A stretch of DNA of 39,776 bases. It comes from Dorea sp. D27 (GTDB taxonomy: Bacteria > Bacillota > Clostridia > Lachnospirales > Lachnospiraceae). The notes beneath the pieces were generated by a model. It searched no databases and was not told where the DNA came from. It saw only the letters and a program-made list of their open reading frames with translations. This document shows positions 24,786 through 34,507 of this stretch, one piece after another. The stretch's first letter is position 1. Each line of letters opens with the position of its first letter. Location of the stretch: positions 444,154 to 483,929 of the forward strand of contig NZ_KQ236744.1 in NCBI RefSeq assembly GCF_001185345.1, in the 5' to 3' direction. The position numbers were made by a program, and so were the translations under genes.

Positions 24786-25550
24786 ATGAATATACTTGAG
24801 AAGTTCTCTTTGAAAGGCAAGAAGGTGCTCGTGACAGGAGGAGCGCAGGGAATCGGGCTGAATTATGCGGTAGCGGCGGCCGGAGCCGGAGCTGACGTGG
24901 TTCTTGCGGACAGGAACGGAACCAAAGCCAAAGAGGAGGCCGGAAAACTGAGCCTCGCGTACGAAATCGAAGCGGCCGGAATCGAAGTGGATGTTACAAG
25001 CCAAGGGCAGGTGGAGGAGATGTGTTCTTTCATGGCGGAAAAGATGGGCAGCATCGATGTGGCATTCTGCAATGCCGGGATATCCATCAATATTCCGGCA
25101 GAAGAGATGACCCTGGAGCAGTGGAGGAACGTAATAGACATCAATCTGACCGGAGTGTTCCTCACCGCGACGGCGGCAGGAAGATACATGATACGCCAGG
25201 GCGGGGGCTCCATCATCAATACCGCCTCCATGTCAGGCCATATTGTGAACATTCCGCAGCCACAGGCAGCCTATAATGCTTCAAAGGCCGGGGTCATCAT
25301 GCTTACAAAATCGCTCGCTGTAGAGTGGGCAGGGAAAAATGTGCGGGTCAACAGCATAAGCCCGGGATATATTATGACCGACTTGATAAAGGGGCATGAA
25401 CTCATTCCGGTATGGACCGGCCTCTCTCCTCTGGAAAGAATGGGCTGCCCGGAGGAATTGCAGGGAGTGGCGCTTTACCTTGCAAGTGATGCCGGCACAT
25501 TTACGACGGGTGCTGATTTTGTTGTGGACGGCGCCTATACGTGCGTGTGA
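24786..25550 (+). CDS. Short-chain dehydrogenase/reductase (polyol or sugar type)
   Basis: A 254-residue classical SDR. The nucleotide-binding motif TGGAQGIG covers residues 17-24, FCNAG is present, and the catalytic triad is S150, Y163, K167 (YNASK). The end GADFVVDGAYTCV is typical of sugar and polyol SDRs. A frame is open from 24717 inside the aldolase gene, but GAGGGGTGG before ATG 24786 is the better start. It probably interconverts a polyol and a ketose with NAD(P). The acidic residue at the end of beta-2 (LADRN) suggests NAD preference (inference). Confidence 0.92.
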   Translation: MNILEKFSLKGKKVLVTGGAQGIGLNYAVAAAGAGADVVLADRNGTKAKEEAGKLSLAYEIEAAGIEVDVTSQGQVEEMCSFMAEKMGSIDVAFCNAGISINIPAEEMTLEQWRNVIDINLTGVFLTATAAGRYMIRQGGGSIINTASMSGHIVNIPQPQAAYNASKAGVIMLTKSLAVEWAGKNVRVNSISPGYIMTDLIKGHELIPVWTGLSPLERMGCPEELQGVALYLASDAGTFTTGADFVVDGAYTCV

Positions 25551-25598
25551 CAGCGCGGCAGTTCTATGCAGAACGTCCAAAGCGAAAGGAATGGTAAG

Positions 25599-27392
25599 AT
25601 GGCAGAAAACCGTTATATCGGAGACTATCCCGTGGTCGGCATACGCCCCGTGATTGACGCGAGGAAAGGCATGCTGGATGTGAGGGGCTCCCTCGAAGAA
25701 CAGACGATGGGGATGGCCTGTGCAGCGGCTGAAATGATCGAAGAGGAACTTGCGTATCCCGACGGAAGCCCGGTGCGGGTGGTAATCGCCAGGCAGAGCA
25801 TAGGGAGGACCGCGGAAGCCGCAGCATGCGCGGAGCAGTTCAGTAAGGCCGGGGTGGCGGTGACGCTGACCGTTACCCCGTGCTGGTGCTATGGATCTGA
25901 GACGATGGATATGGAGCGGGGGACAATCAAGGCCGTATGGGGGTTCAATGCGACAGAGCGCCCGGGTGCCGTCTATCTGGCATCAGTGCTTGCAGCACAT
26001 GCCCAGAAAGGAATTCCGGCATTTGGAATCTATGGCCGCGATGTACAGGACAAGGACGATATGAGCATGCCGCGGGACGTGAGGTGCAAGATACTCCGGT
26101 TCGTCAAGGCGGCTGTCGCGGCGGCTTTCATGAAAAGGAAATCATACCTTCAGATAGGTTCCGTCTGTATGGGAATTGCGGGTTCATCCGTTGATACGGA
26201 CTTTTTTGAAGAATACCTTGGAATGCGGGTGGAATCCGTAGATGAGGTGGAAGTGCTCCGCAGGATGGAGGAAGGTATATATGACCGGGAGGAATATGAC
26301 CGGGCCCTCGCCTGGAGAAAGGAAAACTGCCGGGAAGGATTGGACAAGAACCCGGAATGGGCCCGCAAGTCCCCGCGGCAAAAGGAAAGTGACTGGGAAT
26401 TTGCAGTAAAGTCGGCGTGTATCATCAAGGATCTGCTGAACGGAAATGAAAGGCTGAAGGGCAGATATCCGGAAGAGGCAATCGGACATAATGCGATAGC
26501 AGGCGGATTCCAGGGGCAGCGCCAGTGGACCGACCACTATCCGAATACCGATTTTACAGAAGCCGTGCTCACCTCATCCTTTGACTGGAACGGTGCGAGA
26601 GAACCTTACATATTTGCCACGGAGAACGATACGCTTAACGCAGTCTCCATGCTGTTCGGAAAGCTGCTGACGGGCTGTGCACAGATGTTTTCAGATGTCC
26701 GCACATACTGGTCCGAAGAGGCGGTCAGGCGGGCCGCAGGTTATGAGCTTACCGGTATGGCCAGGGAGGCGGGAGGATTCCTCCATCTGATCAATTCAGG
26801 CTCTTCCTGCCTGGATATGTGCGGTGAAGTGAAAGATGCCGGGGGAAGAGCGCTCGTAAAACCATTTTACGATATGACAGAAGCAGATATAAAAGACTGT
26901 CTTGAGGCTGTCACATGGTGCCCGGCCGACCAGGGGTATTTCCGGGGAGGAGGATACTCCTCCAGGTTTGTGACGAGGGCAGAGATGCCGGTGACGATGA
27001 CGAGGGTTAATCTTATCAAAGGGCTTGGCCCTGTCATACAGATTGCAGAAGGTTATACGCTTGATCTCCCGGCAGAGGTGACGGATATACTCTGGAAGCG
27101 GACAGATTATACGTGGCCGTGTACGTGGTTTGTGCCGCGGGTGACAGGGAAGGGCAGCTTCCAGTCGGCTTACAGCGTGATGAACAGCTGGGGTGCCAAC
27201 CACGGAGCCGTGAGCTATGGACATATAGGTGCGGATCTGATAACACTTGCCTCGATATTGAGGATTCCTGTCTGCATGCATAACGTGGAGGAGGAGCAGA
27301 TATTCCGTCCGGCCTGCTGGAATGCGTTCGGAATGGACAAGGAGGGGCAGGATTACCGAGCCTGTGAGACATACGGGCCGATTTATAAATAA
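25599..27392 (+). CDS. fucI: L-fucose isomerase (also D-arabinose isomerase)
   Basis: A 597-residue Mn2+-dependent aldose-ketose isomerase, close to E. coli FucI (591). Metal-binding residues are E342 in ATENDT, D366 in SDVRTYW and H535 in GANHG; the E-to-D gap of 24 equals that of E. coli E337/D361. FucI enzymes accept L-fucose and D-arabinose. AAAGGA eight bases upstream fixes ATG 25599; an earlier in-frame ATG at 25566 lacks such a site. No fucose permease or FucK adjoins it, so D-arabinose or another sugar is as likely as fucose. Confidence 0.95.
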   Translation: MAENRYIGDYPVVGIRPVIDARKGMLDVRGSLEEQTMGMACAAAEMIEEELAYPDGSPVRVVIARQSIGRTAEAAACAEQFSKAGVAVTLTVTPCWCYGSETMDMERGTIKAVWGFNATERPGAVYLASVLAAHAQKGIPAFGIYGRDVQDKDDMSMPRDVRCKILRFVKAAVAAAFMKRKSYLQIGSVCMGIAGSSVDTDFFEEYLGMRVESVDEVEVLRRMEEGIYDREEYDRALAWRKENCREGLDKNPEWARKSPRQKESDWEFAVKSACIIKDLLNGNERLKGRYPEEAIGHNAIAGGFQGQRQWTDHYPNTDFTEAVLTSSFDWNGAREPYIFATENDTLNAVSMLFGKLLTGCAQMFSDVRTYWSEEAVRRAAGYELTGMAREAGGFLHLINSGSSCLDMCGEVKDAGGRALVKPFYDMTEADIKDCLEAVTWCPADQGYFRGGGYSSRFVTRAEMPVTMTRVNLIKGLGPVIQIAEGYTLDLPAEVTDILWKRTDYTWPCTWFVPRVTGKGSFQSAYSVMNSWGANHGAVSYGHIGADLITLASILRIPVCMHNVEEEQIFRPACWNAFGMDKEGQDYRACETYGPIYK

Positions 27393-27410
27393 TAGAAGGA
27401 GGATGTCAAA

Positions 27411-28520
27411 ATGGCAAATATCAGCATGGAGCATATCTGCAAGACGTATCCGAACGGGGTAAGTGCCGTGGAGGATTTCAACCTGGAGGTACGGGACAAA
27501 GAATTTGTCATCTTTGTCGGTCCTTCCGGATGTGGAAAATCGACGACGCTCCGAATGATTGCAGGTCTTGAGGATATCACTTCCGGGACATTAAAGATAG
27601 ACGGCGAGACAGTCAACGAGGTACCTGCGAAAAACAGGGACATTGCAATGGTGTTCCAGAGCTATGCGCTGTATCCGCATATGAGCGTATATGATAACAT
27701 TGCCTTTGGCCTCAGAAGAAGGAAGCTGACCAGGGAAGAGACAGACCAAAAAGTGCGGGAAGCGGCGAAAATCCTGGATTTGGAGAGCCAGCTGAAGAAA
27801 AAGCCGAGAGAGCTGTCCGGGGGACAGAAGCAGAGGGTTGCCATGGGGGCGGCAATCGTACGCAACCCCAAGGTATTTCTTATGGATGAGCCGTTGTCCA
27901 ATCTGGACGCGAAGCTCAGAGTGCAGATGCGTCTGGAGATCGCGCAGCTGTATGAACGGCTTCAGGCAACGATGATATATGTGACCCATGACCAGACGGA
28001 GGCCATGACGCTTGGGACGAGAATCGTCGTCATGAAGGACGGTGTAATCCAGCAGGTGGATACGCCGCAGAATCTGTACAGCCGGCCTGCGAACCAGTTC
28101 GTGGCGGGATTCATAGGCACGCCGCAGATGAACTTCCTAGATGCTTACGTAGTGGAAGAAAACAGGCGCCTCTCCCTCAAGGCCGGAGGCAGCCTGCTGA
28201 ATCTGCCGGAGTCCCGGCAGCGTCTATTGAAGGAGAAAGGCTATGCAGGCAGGGAGATAACGCTCGGTATACGTCCGGAAGATATCAGAGATTCGGAAAT
28301 GATCGTAAACATGCTGGAGAACTCATGTATCACGGCAAGGATACAAGTATATGAACTGCTTGGGGCGGAGGCCCTGCTATATTTTGAGTATGCAGGGCAT
28401 AAAGTGACCGCCAGCGTACATGCAAGGACAAGGACGCGGGAAGGTGATACGGTCCGGCTGGCGTTCGATATGGAGAAGTCGTACCTGTTTGACAAGGAAA
28501 CAGGTCAGTCAATCCTGTGA
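27411..28520 (+). CDS. ABC transporter ATP-binding protein, MsmK/UgpC type
   Basis: A 369-residue ATPase of CUT1 sugar importers. Walker A is GPSGCGKST, the signature is ELSGGQKQRVAMG, Walker B is VFLMDEPLSNLD, the switch is VTHDQTEAM, and there is a C-terminal TOBE/OB regulatory domain of about 130 residues. It most likely energises the importer formed by 20806, 22311 and 23230 although five catabolic-side positions separate them. Having a dedicated ATPase in the locus is notable because many Firmicutes share one MsmK among several importers. GAAGGAGG upstream fixes ATG 27411. Confidence 0.94.
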   Translation: MANISMEHICKTYPNGVSAVEDFNLEVRDKEFVIFVGPSGCGKSTTLRMIAGLEDITSGTLKIDGETVNEVPAKNRDIAMVFQSYALYPHMSVYDNIAFGLRRRKLTREETDQKVREAAKILDLESQLKKKPRELSGGQKQRVAMGAAIVRNPKVFLMDEPLSNLDAKLRVQMRLEIAQLYERLQATMIYVTHDQTEAMTLGTRIVVMKDGVIQQVDTPQNLYSRPANQFVAGFIGTPQMNFLDAYVVEENRRLSLKAGGSLLNLPESRQRLLKEKGYAGREITLGIRPEDIRDSEMIVNMLENSCITARIQVYELLGAEALLYFEYAGHKVTASVHARTRTREGDTVRLAFDMEKSYLFDKETGQSIL

Positions 28521-28543
28521 CAGAAGGAAAGGAAGCTAAAGTG

Positions 28544-29572
28544 ATGAAAGTAGTATATTTGACAGAGCCGGGGAACATGGAGATAAAAGAAGAGGATATT
28601 CCGGAGCTCAGAAAGGGATGTGCCCTTGTTAAAATTGAATATAACGGAATCTGCGGCTCGGACGTACACTTTTATAAAGACGGAAGAGTAGGGGACTGTG
28701 TCTTGCAGGAACCCTTTGTTCTCGGACATGAGGTGGCAGGAACGGTAATGGAGGTTGCAGATGATGTAACCGGATTGAAGCCGGGAGACCGGGTAGCGCT
28801 GGAACCGGGCTATGGGTGCGGAAGGTGTGAGTATTGCAAGACGGGACGCTATAATCTCTGCCCGGACGTTAAGTTTTTTGCCGCACCGCCTGTGAGAGGC
28901 GCGCTGCAGGAATACGTGGTACATCCGGCGGATATGTGCTTCCGGCTTCCGGACCACGTATCCACGATGGAGGGAGCTCTCGTAGAGCCGCTGGCGGTCG
29001 GGCTTCACGCTGCTTCCCTGGGAGAGGTTACGCTTGGCCAGTCTGTGGTCATACTCGGCGCGGGATGCATCGGGCTTGTGACGATGCTTGCCGCCAGAGC
29101 ACGGGGAGCAGCCGATATCATTGTCGTCGACCTGCATGAGAAACGGCTTGCATATGCACGGAAGATGGGGGCTTCCCACACGGTCAGGGCGGACGGCATA
29201 GATGTGGCGGCCAGGGTAGAAGAGATATTGGGCGGAGGGCCGGATGTTGTGTTTGAGACAGCCGGGTCTCCGGTGACAATAGCCCAGACCGCGTATATGG
29301 TGAAGCGCGGCGGAACGGTGGTTCTCGTAGGGATGGCATCCCAGAGCGAAGTGAACTACAACTTTTTTCAGCTTATGGAGAAGGAAGCAATCGTAAAATG
29401 CGTATTCAGGTACCGCAACCTGTATCCGAAAGCCATCGCGGCGATTGCAAGCGGCAGCATCAATGTCAGACAGATTGTAACGCACGAGTTTGAACTTAAG
29501 GAGGCAGGCAGTGCGTTTGAGACGGTGGTGCGGGATGCACAGGATGTGGTGAAGGGGATTATTAAAATGTAA
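28544..29572 (+). CDS. Zinc-dependent polyol dehydrogenase, sorbitol/xylitol dehydrogenase-like
   Basis: A 342-residue medium-chain dehydrogenase. Catalytic-zinc residues C37 (GICGSD), H62 and E63 (LGHE), and the four-Cys structural lobe [18 protein letters not shown] are all present, with [11 protein letters not shown] as the NAD-binding turn. It resembles GutB-type sorbitol and xylitol dehydrogenases that oxidise a polyol at C2. A GTG at 28517, overlapping the ATPase stop, is in frame, but GGAAAGGAAG points to ATG 28544. The acidic VVDLHEK after beta-2 suggests NAD. Confidence 0.92.
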   Translation: MKVVYLTEPGNMEIKEEDIPELRKGCALVKIEYNGICGSDVHFYKDGRVGDCVLQEPFVLGHEVAGTVMEVADDVTGLKPGDRVALEPGYGCGRCEYCKTGRYNLCPDVKFFAAPPVRGALQEYVVHPADMCFRLPDHVSTMEGALVEPLAVGLHAASLGEVTLGQSVVILGAGCIGLVTMLAARARGAADIIVVDLHEKRLAYARKMGASHTVRADGIDVAARVEEILGGGPDVVFETAGSPVTIAQTAYMVKRGGTVVLVGMASQSEVNYNFFQLMEKEAIVKCVFRYRNLYPKAIAAIASGSINVRQIVTHEFELKEAGSAFETVVRDAQDVVKGIIKM

Positions 29573-29587
29573 AGCAGGTGACATCAG

Positions 29588-30559
29588 ATGAGTACGGTAG
29601 GATATAAAGATTATGACATTCTCTGCGTAGGCTCCTGCGTGCAGGACATTCTGATCGAGGGCATGGGACCGGAATCTTTCACGGAACCGGTCACGGTGCT
29701 GAGAAGCGTCCTGTTTACGACAGGCGGAGACGCGGCAAATGAAGCGATAGTGCTCGGAAGGCTTGGAGACCGGGCAGGACTTGTGGCAAGAATTGACGAT
29801 GGCCCTGTAGGTGAAGCATTATACAGGAACCTATCGGAGGAAAAGATAGATTTATCATATGTGTGCAGGGATGGAACAAGCCGCTCCACGACGGCTTTTG
29901 TCGTTTTGGATAAAGACGGGGGACACAAGTTCTTCCTTCACAAAGGGTATGAGGAAGGCATATCCCTGAAGGAAATAGATCTGGATATGCTTCAGAAGAC
30001 GAGGGCAGTCTGTATCGGAAGCCTCTATACTTCTTACAGACTCGACCGGGGTGGTGCGGCGGTACTGATGCGGGAGGCCAGAAAGGCCGGGGCGGTGACA
30101 TTCGCAGATATGGATCATGATGTGGAACAGCTAGGCCCCCGCGCTATGGACAGCGTATACCCGCATATAGATTATCTCTTGCCCAGCATAGATGAGGCCA
30201 GATATATAACCGGGAAGGAGAACGAAAGAGATGCGGCGGCGGAGCTGCTGTCAAGAGGAACGGACACGGCTGTCATCAAGCTCGGAGAAAAAGGATGCTA
30301 CGTAAGGAGCCGGGAAGAAGAATTCTATGTAGACCCGTTTGAGGTGGCGGCAAAGGATACGACAGGCTGCGGCGATAACTTTACGGCGGGTTTCATACAT
30401 TCTGTACTTGAAGGAAGGAGCCTGTACGAGAGTGCAAGATTCGCCTGTGCCGCGGGCGCAGTCAATTCACTGGACATAGGAGCTCACATGGCGGTCAGAA
30501 GCAGCCGGCAGATAGAGAGATTTATGAACGTAACGAGACAGAGAAAGATAACGCGGTGA
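29588..30559 (+). CDS. PfkB-family carbohydrate kinase
   Basis: A 323-residue ribokinase-fold kinase. The substrate-side glycine motif is TTGGDAANEA. The catalytic motif is DTTGCGDNF with base D263; the usual DTxGAGD has Ala where this has Cys. It could phosphorylate a ketose, or a ketose 1-phosphate to a bisphosphate as tagatose-6-phosphate kinase-type enzymes do, which would feed the GatY-like aldolase at 32057. Substrate not determinable by eye. ATG 29588 follows AGCAGGTGA. Confidence 0.92.
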   Translation: MSTVGYKDYDILCVGSCVQDILIEGMGPESFTEPVTVLRSVLFTTGGDAANEAIVLGRLGDRAGLVARIDDGPVGEALYRNLSEEKIDLSYVCRDGTSRSTTAFVVLDKDGGHKFFLHKGYEEGISLKEIDLDMLQKTRAVCIGSLYTSYRLDRGGAAVLMREARKAGAVTFADMDHDVEQLGPRAMDSVYPHIDYLLPSIDEARYITGKENERDAAAELLSRGTDTAVIKLGEKGCYVRSREEEFYVDPFEVAAKDTTGCGDNFTAGFIHSVLEGRSLYESARFACAAGAVNSLDIGAHMAVRSSRQIERFMNVTRQRKITR

Positions 30560-30573
30560 CAGGAGGTAAGGCG

Positions 30574-32034
30574 ATGTGCAGGGTATTGGCGGCGGACATA
30601 GGCGCGGGCAGCTATAGGGTGATGGAAGGCATATATACAGACCGGGGCCTTGATATGAAAGAGCTGGCCCGTTTCAGGCATGCGCCTGTCCGTAAGAACG
30701 GGCATTATTACTGGGATATTGAGGAGATGAGGGACAATCTTGTCCGGGTGGTGAGAGATGCGGCAAAGCGGGGAGAGCGGATCCGTTCTATAGGTTTTGA
30801 CGCGTTTGGATCAGACTTCGGCCTGCTGGACAGCGGCGGCGCGCTTCTTGACAGACCGCTCGCCTACCGGGATAAGGTCAGCGACGGCATATATGAAGCG
30901 TACTTTAAAGATGAGAAGGCAATCTATGCAAGAACCGGTGCAGCATATGCCACCACAGGCACGGCCCATATACTGAAGGGGATGGTCCTTCAGAGGTTCC
31001 CGGCCGTGAAACATGCCGCCCGCCTTCTCTTCCTGCCGGACCTGCTTGCATATTTCTTTACCGGGGCTACCGTAAATGAGTATACGATAGCTACCACATC
31101 CCGGCTGCTGGACATTGAGAGCGGACAGTGGGACATGGGATTGATCGAAAGCCTTGGACTGCCGGCACATATATTCCATCCATTGTCTGCTTCCGGTACC
31201 GCTGTCGGAACACTGAAAAAAGAAATATCTGAGGGAATCCCTAACCTGCGGGGTACGGTGGTGACCGCATCTGCCTGTCATGACACGGCTTCGGCAGTAT
31301 CTGCCGTCCCGTACGCCCGGGGCTGTTCATTCATCAGCAGCGGCTCGTGGTCTGTAAAAGGTATCGTATGCGGCAGCCCATATACATCAGACACGGCCTG
31401 TGAGTACAAGATGAGCAATGAGGGACAGCCAGGAGGCAAGTTCCGCCTCATTCGCAACATAACGGGGCTTTGGATTTTAGAAGAGTGCGCGAGGGCCTGG
31501 AGGGCGGAAGGAATGGATCTGATTATTCCAAAGCTCGCTGTAAGTGCAGAATCAGAGGAAGATGTTCCATCTATGATCTACACCGACGCCCCGGACTTTA
31601 AAAAGCCCGGGAATATGCCGGAGAAGATTAGGACGTACTGTGCCAGGACACGGCAGAAAGTGCCTGGAACGCCGGAGGCGGTCATGCGTACCGTCGTCAA
31701 CGGACTTGCGCTGGAGTACAGGCGGCACAATGAACAGCTGGAGGACGTGACGGGCAGTCCGGTGACATGTATGTATATCGTCGGCGGGGGAAGGCATAAC
31801 CGGCTTCTGAGTCAATGTGCGGCGGATGCCGCCCAGTGTCCGGTCATCTGCGGGCACCCGGAGGCAGCGGCCGCCGGGAATATACTTGTCCAGCTGCATG
31901 CCCTGGGAGCAGTCTCGTCTATGGACGAGTTCCCCCGCATAGCGGCGAAGGATGTGCCGGAAGTAAGATACATACCGGGCCGGAAAGAAAAATGGGAAGA
32001 GAGATATGGAAGATATCTGGAGTTGGCCAGATAA
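30574..32034 (+). CDS. Rhamnulokinase-like FGGY kinase (copy 1)
   Basis: A 486-residue FGGY kinase. The first ATP-binding segment is VLAADIGAGSYRVM; SIGFDAFGSDFGLLD and HDTASAVSAVP are RhaB-type motifs, and the C-terminal nucleotide motif is MYIVGGGRHN. RhaB enzymes add phosphate at C1 of L-rhamnulose and also of L-fuculose and some pentuloses. The frame is open from 30556, but AGGAGG at 30561-30566 fixes ATG 30574. It differs clearly from the other rhamnulokinase-like gene at 32937, so the two probably handle different ketoses. Confidence 0.92.
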   Translation: MCRVLAADIGAGSYRVMEGIYTDRGLDMKELARFRHAPVRKNGHYYWDIEEMRDNLVRVVRDAAKRGERIRSIGFDAFGSDFGLLDSGGALLDRPLAYRDKVSDGIYEAYFKDEKAIYARTGAAYATTGTAHILKGMVLQRFPAVKHAARLLFLPDLLAYFFTGATVNEYTIATTSRLLDIESGQWDMGLIESLGLPAHIFHPLSASGTAVGTLKKEISEGIPNLRGTVVTASACHDTASAVSAVPYARGCSFISSGSWSVKGIVCGSPYTSDTACEYKMSNEGQPGGKFRLIRNITGLWILEECARAWRAEGMDLIIPKLAVSAESEEDVPSMIYTDAPDFKKPGNMPEKIRTYCARTRQKVPGTPEAVMRTVVNGLALEYRRHNEQLEDVTGSPVTCMYIVGGGRHNRLLSQCAADAAQCPVICGHPEAAAAGNILVQLHALGAVSSMDEFPRIAAKDVPEVRYIPGRKEKWEERYGRYLELAR

Positions 32035-32056
32035 AAAAGACAGGAGGAAAAAAGAG

Positions 32057-32923
32057 ATGTTGATGAATATGAAAGAGCTTTTAGAGGTGGCGGACCGGCA
32101 CCAATTTGCAGTGCCGGCCTTCAACGCGGGCTGCGGGCAGATAGTGAAAGCGGCTATCGAGACGGCGGAAGAGAAGCATTCTCCCGTTATCATCGAAGTA
32201 CATCCGGATGAACTTGAGTTTCTGGGCGATGCCTTTATCACATACTGCGTCAAGGCCGCCAATGATACGAGGATGCCGGTCGTCGTTCATCTGGATCACG
32301 GTTCCAGCTACGCTCAGATAGAACGGGCAGTTCGTGACGGCTACACGTCCGTCATGATAGATGCCTCCCGCCGGTCCTTTGAGGAGAATGTATTGATAAC
32401 GGGACGTGTCGTTGAGTTCGCGCATCCCCTCGGCGTTTCCGTCGAGGCGGAGCTTGGTACGATCGGAATCATGGGAAACAGTGCGGAGGAAGGGACGAAG
32501 GAGATTACATACACGGTTCCGTCAGAGGCAGAAAAGTTCGTAAGGCTTACAGGAGTGGATGCACTGGCAGTCGGTATCGGTACAGCCCACGGACTTTATC
32601 CGAAAGGGTATGTGCCAAAGCTCCGGCTGGATATTTTAAAAGAGATCAAAGCCGCGGTGGATATTCCGCTCGTCCTCCACGGGGGGTCCGGCAATCCGGA
32701 TGAAGAAGTAGCGGCGGCCGTAAAGCTTGGAATCAACAAGGTCAATATTTCTTCGGACATCAAAGACCCATTTTACAGGCAGGTCAGAAAGACGCTCCTG
32801 GATGAGACGCTCCGGGAGCCAAACGAGATATATAAGGATGCCATGACAGCGATGAAGAAGATAATGGGGCAGAAGATGGATCTGCTCGGCTGTACGGATA
32901 TGGCAGGACACTACCACCCATAG
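32057..32923 (+). CDS. Class II ketose-bisphosphate aldolase, GatY/KbaY-like
   Basis: A 288-residue aldolase of the fructose/tagatose-bisphosphate class II family. Catalytic D80 and zinc-binding H81 are in HLDHG, with further zinc ligands H178 (GTAHG) and H208 (LHGGSG), matching GatY positions closely. NISSD binds the substrate phosphate. It should cleave a ketose 1,6- (or 1,5-) bisphosphate to DHAP and an aldehyde phosphate. It sits between two rhamnulokinase-like genes and after a PfkB kinase. The frame is open from 32006, but CAGGAGG at 32041-32047 fixes ATG 32057. Confidence 0.93.
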   Translation: MLMNMKELLEVADRHQFAVPAFNAGCGQIVKAAIETAEEKHSPVIIEVHPDELEFLGDAFITYCVKAANDTRMPVVVHLDHGSSYAQIERAVRDGYTSVMIDASRRSFEENVLITGRVVEFAHPLGVSVEAELGTIGIMGNSAEEGTKEITYTVPSEAEKFVRLTGVDALAVGIGTAHGLYPKGYVPKLRLDILKEIKAAVDIPLVLHGGSGNPDEEVAAAVKLGINKVNISSDIKDPFYRQVRKTLLDETLREPNEIYKDAMTAMKKIMGQKMDLLGCTDMAGHYHP

Positions 32924-32936
32924 AGAGGAAAAGCAT

Positions 32937-34463
32937 ATGCGCAGTCTTGTTGTTGACATTGGTTCCAGCAATGTGAAGATATACCTTGCAAAGATGCATG
33001 CGGGTAAAGCGCTGGAAATGAAAGAAGCTGACCGTTTTCCGACGGAACGTTCGTTTTTTCTCGGTCATCTGTCCACAGATATATTCGCCATCTATGACAG
33101 AATATGCCGGGTAATCAGTTCGCTTGCAAAACAGGGCATTTCGATTGATTCTATCGGGATAGATTCCTGGTGTTCAGACTTTGGAATACTGGATCTGGAC
33201 AGTGGTTCCATATCTATGCCCGTCTTTTACCGGGACAGCCGTACGATGGGAGCGGTGGAAAAAGTGGAGGCCGTGATGGGCTACGAGGAGATCTGCCGCC
33301 GCACGGGTCAGAGAAAGCTGCGGGATTCTACGCTGTGCCAGCTTCTGGCCTATATGGAAGAGTATCCGCAGGGTCTTTGGGGCAGCAAAAAGCTGCTCTT
33401 TCTGGGAGATATGCTCATGTATCTGTTCACCGGCGTGGCCTGTTCCGAGCTGTCCGTGGCATCATACTCGCAGCTGTTCAACATGCAGAGAGGGGAATGG
33501 GACCGTCATATGCTGGCCCGCTATGGCATACCGGAAGAAATTATGCCTCCTGTCGTGCAGCCGGGGACGAGGGTGGGCACCGTAAGAGAAGATCTGGCCC
33601 GTTATCTCGGCATAGGCAGGATATCCGCGGTGATGCCCGCAGTACATGACACCGCCTCTGCAGGGGCAGCGGTTCCGGCAGAGGAGGGAAGGACATGGGC
33701 GTTCCTCGCTACCGGTTCGTGGTTCCTCATGAGTATGGAACTGGACGCACCGGCAGATGCAGGGAAGTCTTACAGATATCAGCTTTCGAATACCAAAATG
33801 GCGTTCGGCAAAGTGCTGCTGAAGAAGAATATTACTGCCATGTGGCTTGTGCAGGAGTGCAGAAAGCGATGGAAAGAGATGGGTCTTAACTATGAGTACG
33901 GGGAGCTCAAGGAGATGGCGTGCAGGGCAGAACCGTTCAGGGGAATGATTGACACGGAATACGAGGGATTCCGATGCCCGGAAGATATGGTACATGAAAT
34001 CTGCTCGTATCTGAAAGAGACGGGTCAGGAACCGCCAGAGGAAGAAGATGCAGGGCAGATCGTGAGAATCATATACGAAAGCATCGCCCTTCAGTCGGCC
34101 GCAGCTTTGGAAATGCTGGAGGACGCGGCGGGCAGGAAGACAGAAGTGCTGTATGTCATTGGAGGTGCAAACAGGATTGAACTGCTGAACCAGCTTCTGG
34201 CAGATGTCACGGGACTTACGGTTAAGACCGGACCGGCAGAAGCATCAGCCGTGGGAAATGCGCTTCTTCAGGCATATGGGATGGGAATGGTCGGTTCTCT
34301 GGGAGAAATGAGGTCTGTGTCTGAATATATGTGCCGGGCTGAGGAATACCGGCCCAAGGATACCGGCCGGTGGAAAAAGCGCCGCGAAGAATATGGGAGA
34401 TTTAAAGCGGATGCAGAAATCCGTGTCAGGTACGGCGGGCGAGGAGACCGGTGTAAGAGTTGA
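32937..34463 (+). CDS. Rhamnulokinase-like FGGY kinase (copy 2)
   Basis: A 508-residue FGGY kinase beginning RSLVVDIGSSNVKIY, with SIGIDSWCSDFGILD, PAVHDTASAGAAV and VLYVIGGANRIELLNQ, all RhaB-like. It probably phosphorylates C1 of a ketose. The C-terminus is longer and very basic (KKRREEYGRF then a stretch rich in Arg/Gly). AGAGGAAA before ATG 32937 is the ribosome binding site. Fourteen bases separate it from the aldolase gene, so the two are tightly coupled. Confidence 0.92.
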   Translation: MRSLVVDIGSSNVKIYLAKMHAGKALEMKEADRFPTERSFFLGHLSTDIFAIYDRICRVISSLAKQGISIDSIGIDSWCSDFGILDLDSGSISMPVFYRDSRTMGAVEKVEAVMGYEEICRRTGQRKLRDSTLCQLLAYMEEYPQGLWGSKKLLFLGDMLMYLFTGVACSELSVASYSQLFNMQRGEWDRHMLARYGIPEEIMPPVVQPGTRVGTVREDLARYLGIGRISAVMPAVHDTASAGAAVPAEEGRTWAFLATGSWFLMSMELDAPADAGKSYRYQLSNTKMAFGKVLLKKNITAMWLVQECRKRWKEMGLNYEYGELKEMACRAEPFRGMIDTEYEGFRCPEDMVHEICSYLKETGQEPPEEEDAGQIVRIIYESIALQSAAALEMLEDAAGRKTEVLYVIGGANRIELLNQLLADVTGLTVKTGPAEASAVGNALLQAYGMGMVGSLGEMRSVSEYMCRAEEYRPKDTGRWKKRREEYGRFKADAEIRVRYGGRGDRCKS

Positions 34464-34469
34464 AAAAAG

Positions 34470-34507
34470 GAGGAATGGGTTATGAAGGAAAAATATATGC
34501 GGGGGGG
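34470..34507 (+). other. Strong start site out of frame with its gene at a G7 tract
   Basis: AAAAGGAGG at 34465-34473 is an ideal ribosome binding site for ATG 34482, which begins MKEKYMRG. Seven G residues at 34501-34507 put this frame out of step with the dehydrogenase that follows; six would join them as MKEKYMRGVAAVGGGEV, a normal N-terminus for the family. The tract is thus either a sequencing error, a phase-variable switch now off, or a true frameshift mutation. Confidence 0.75.

Noticed and set aside
28505..29584. Long minus-strand open frame opposite the 28544 dehydrogenase
   Set aside because: Same reasoning: the plus-strand protein has all catalytic residues and a good ribosome binding site, while the antisense frame has neither.
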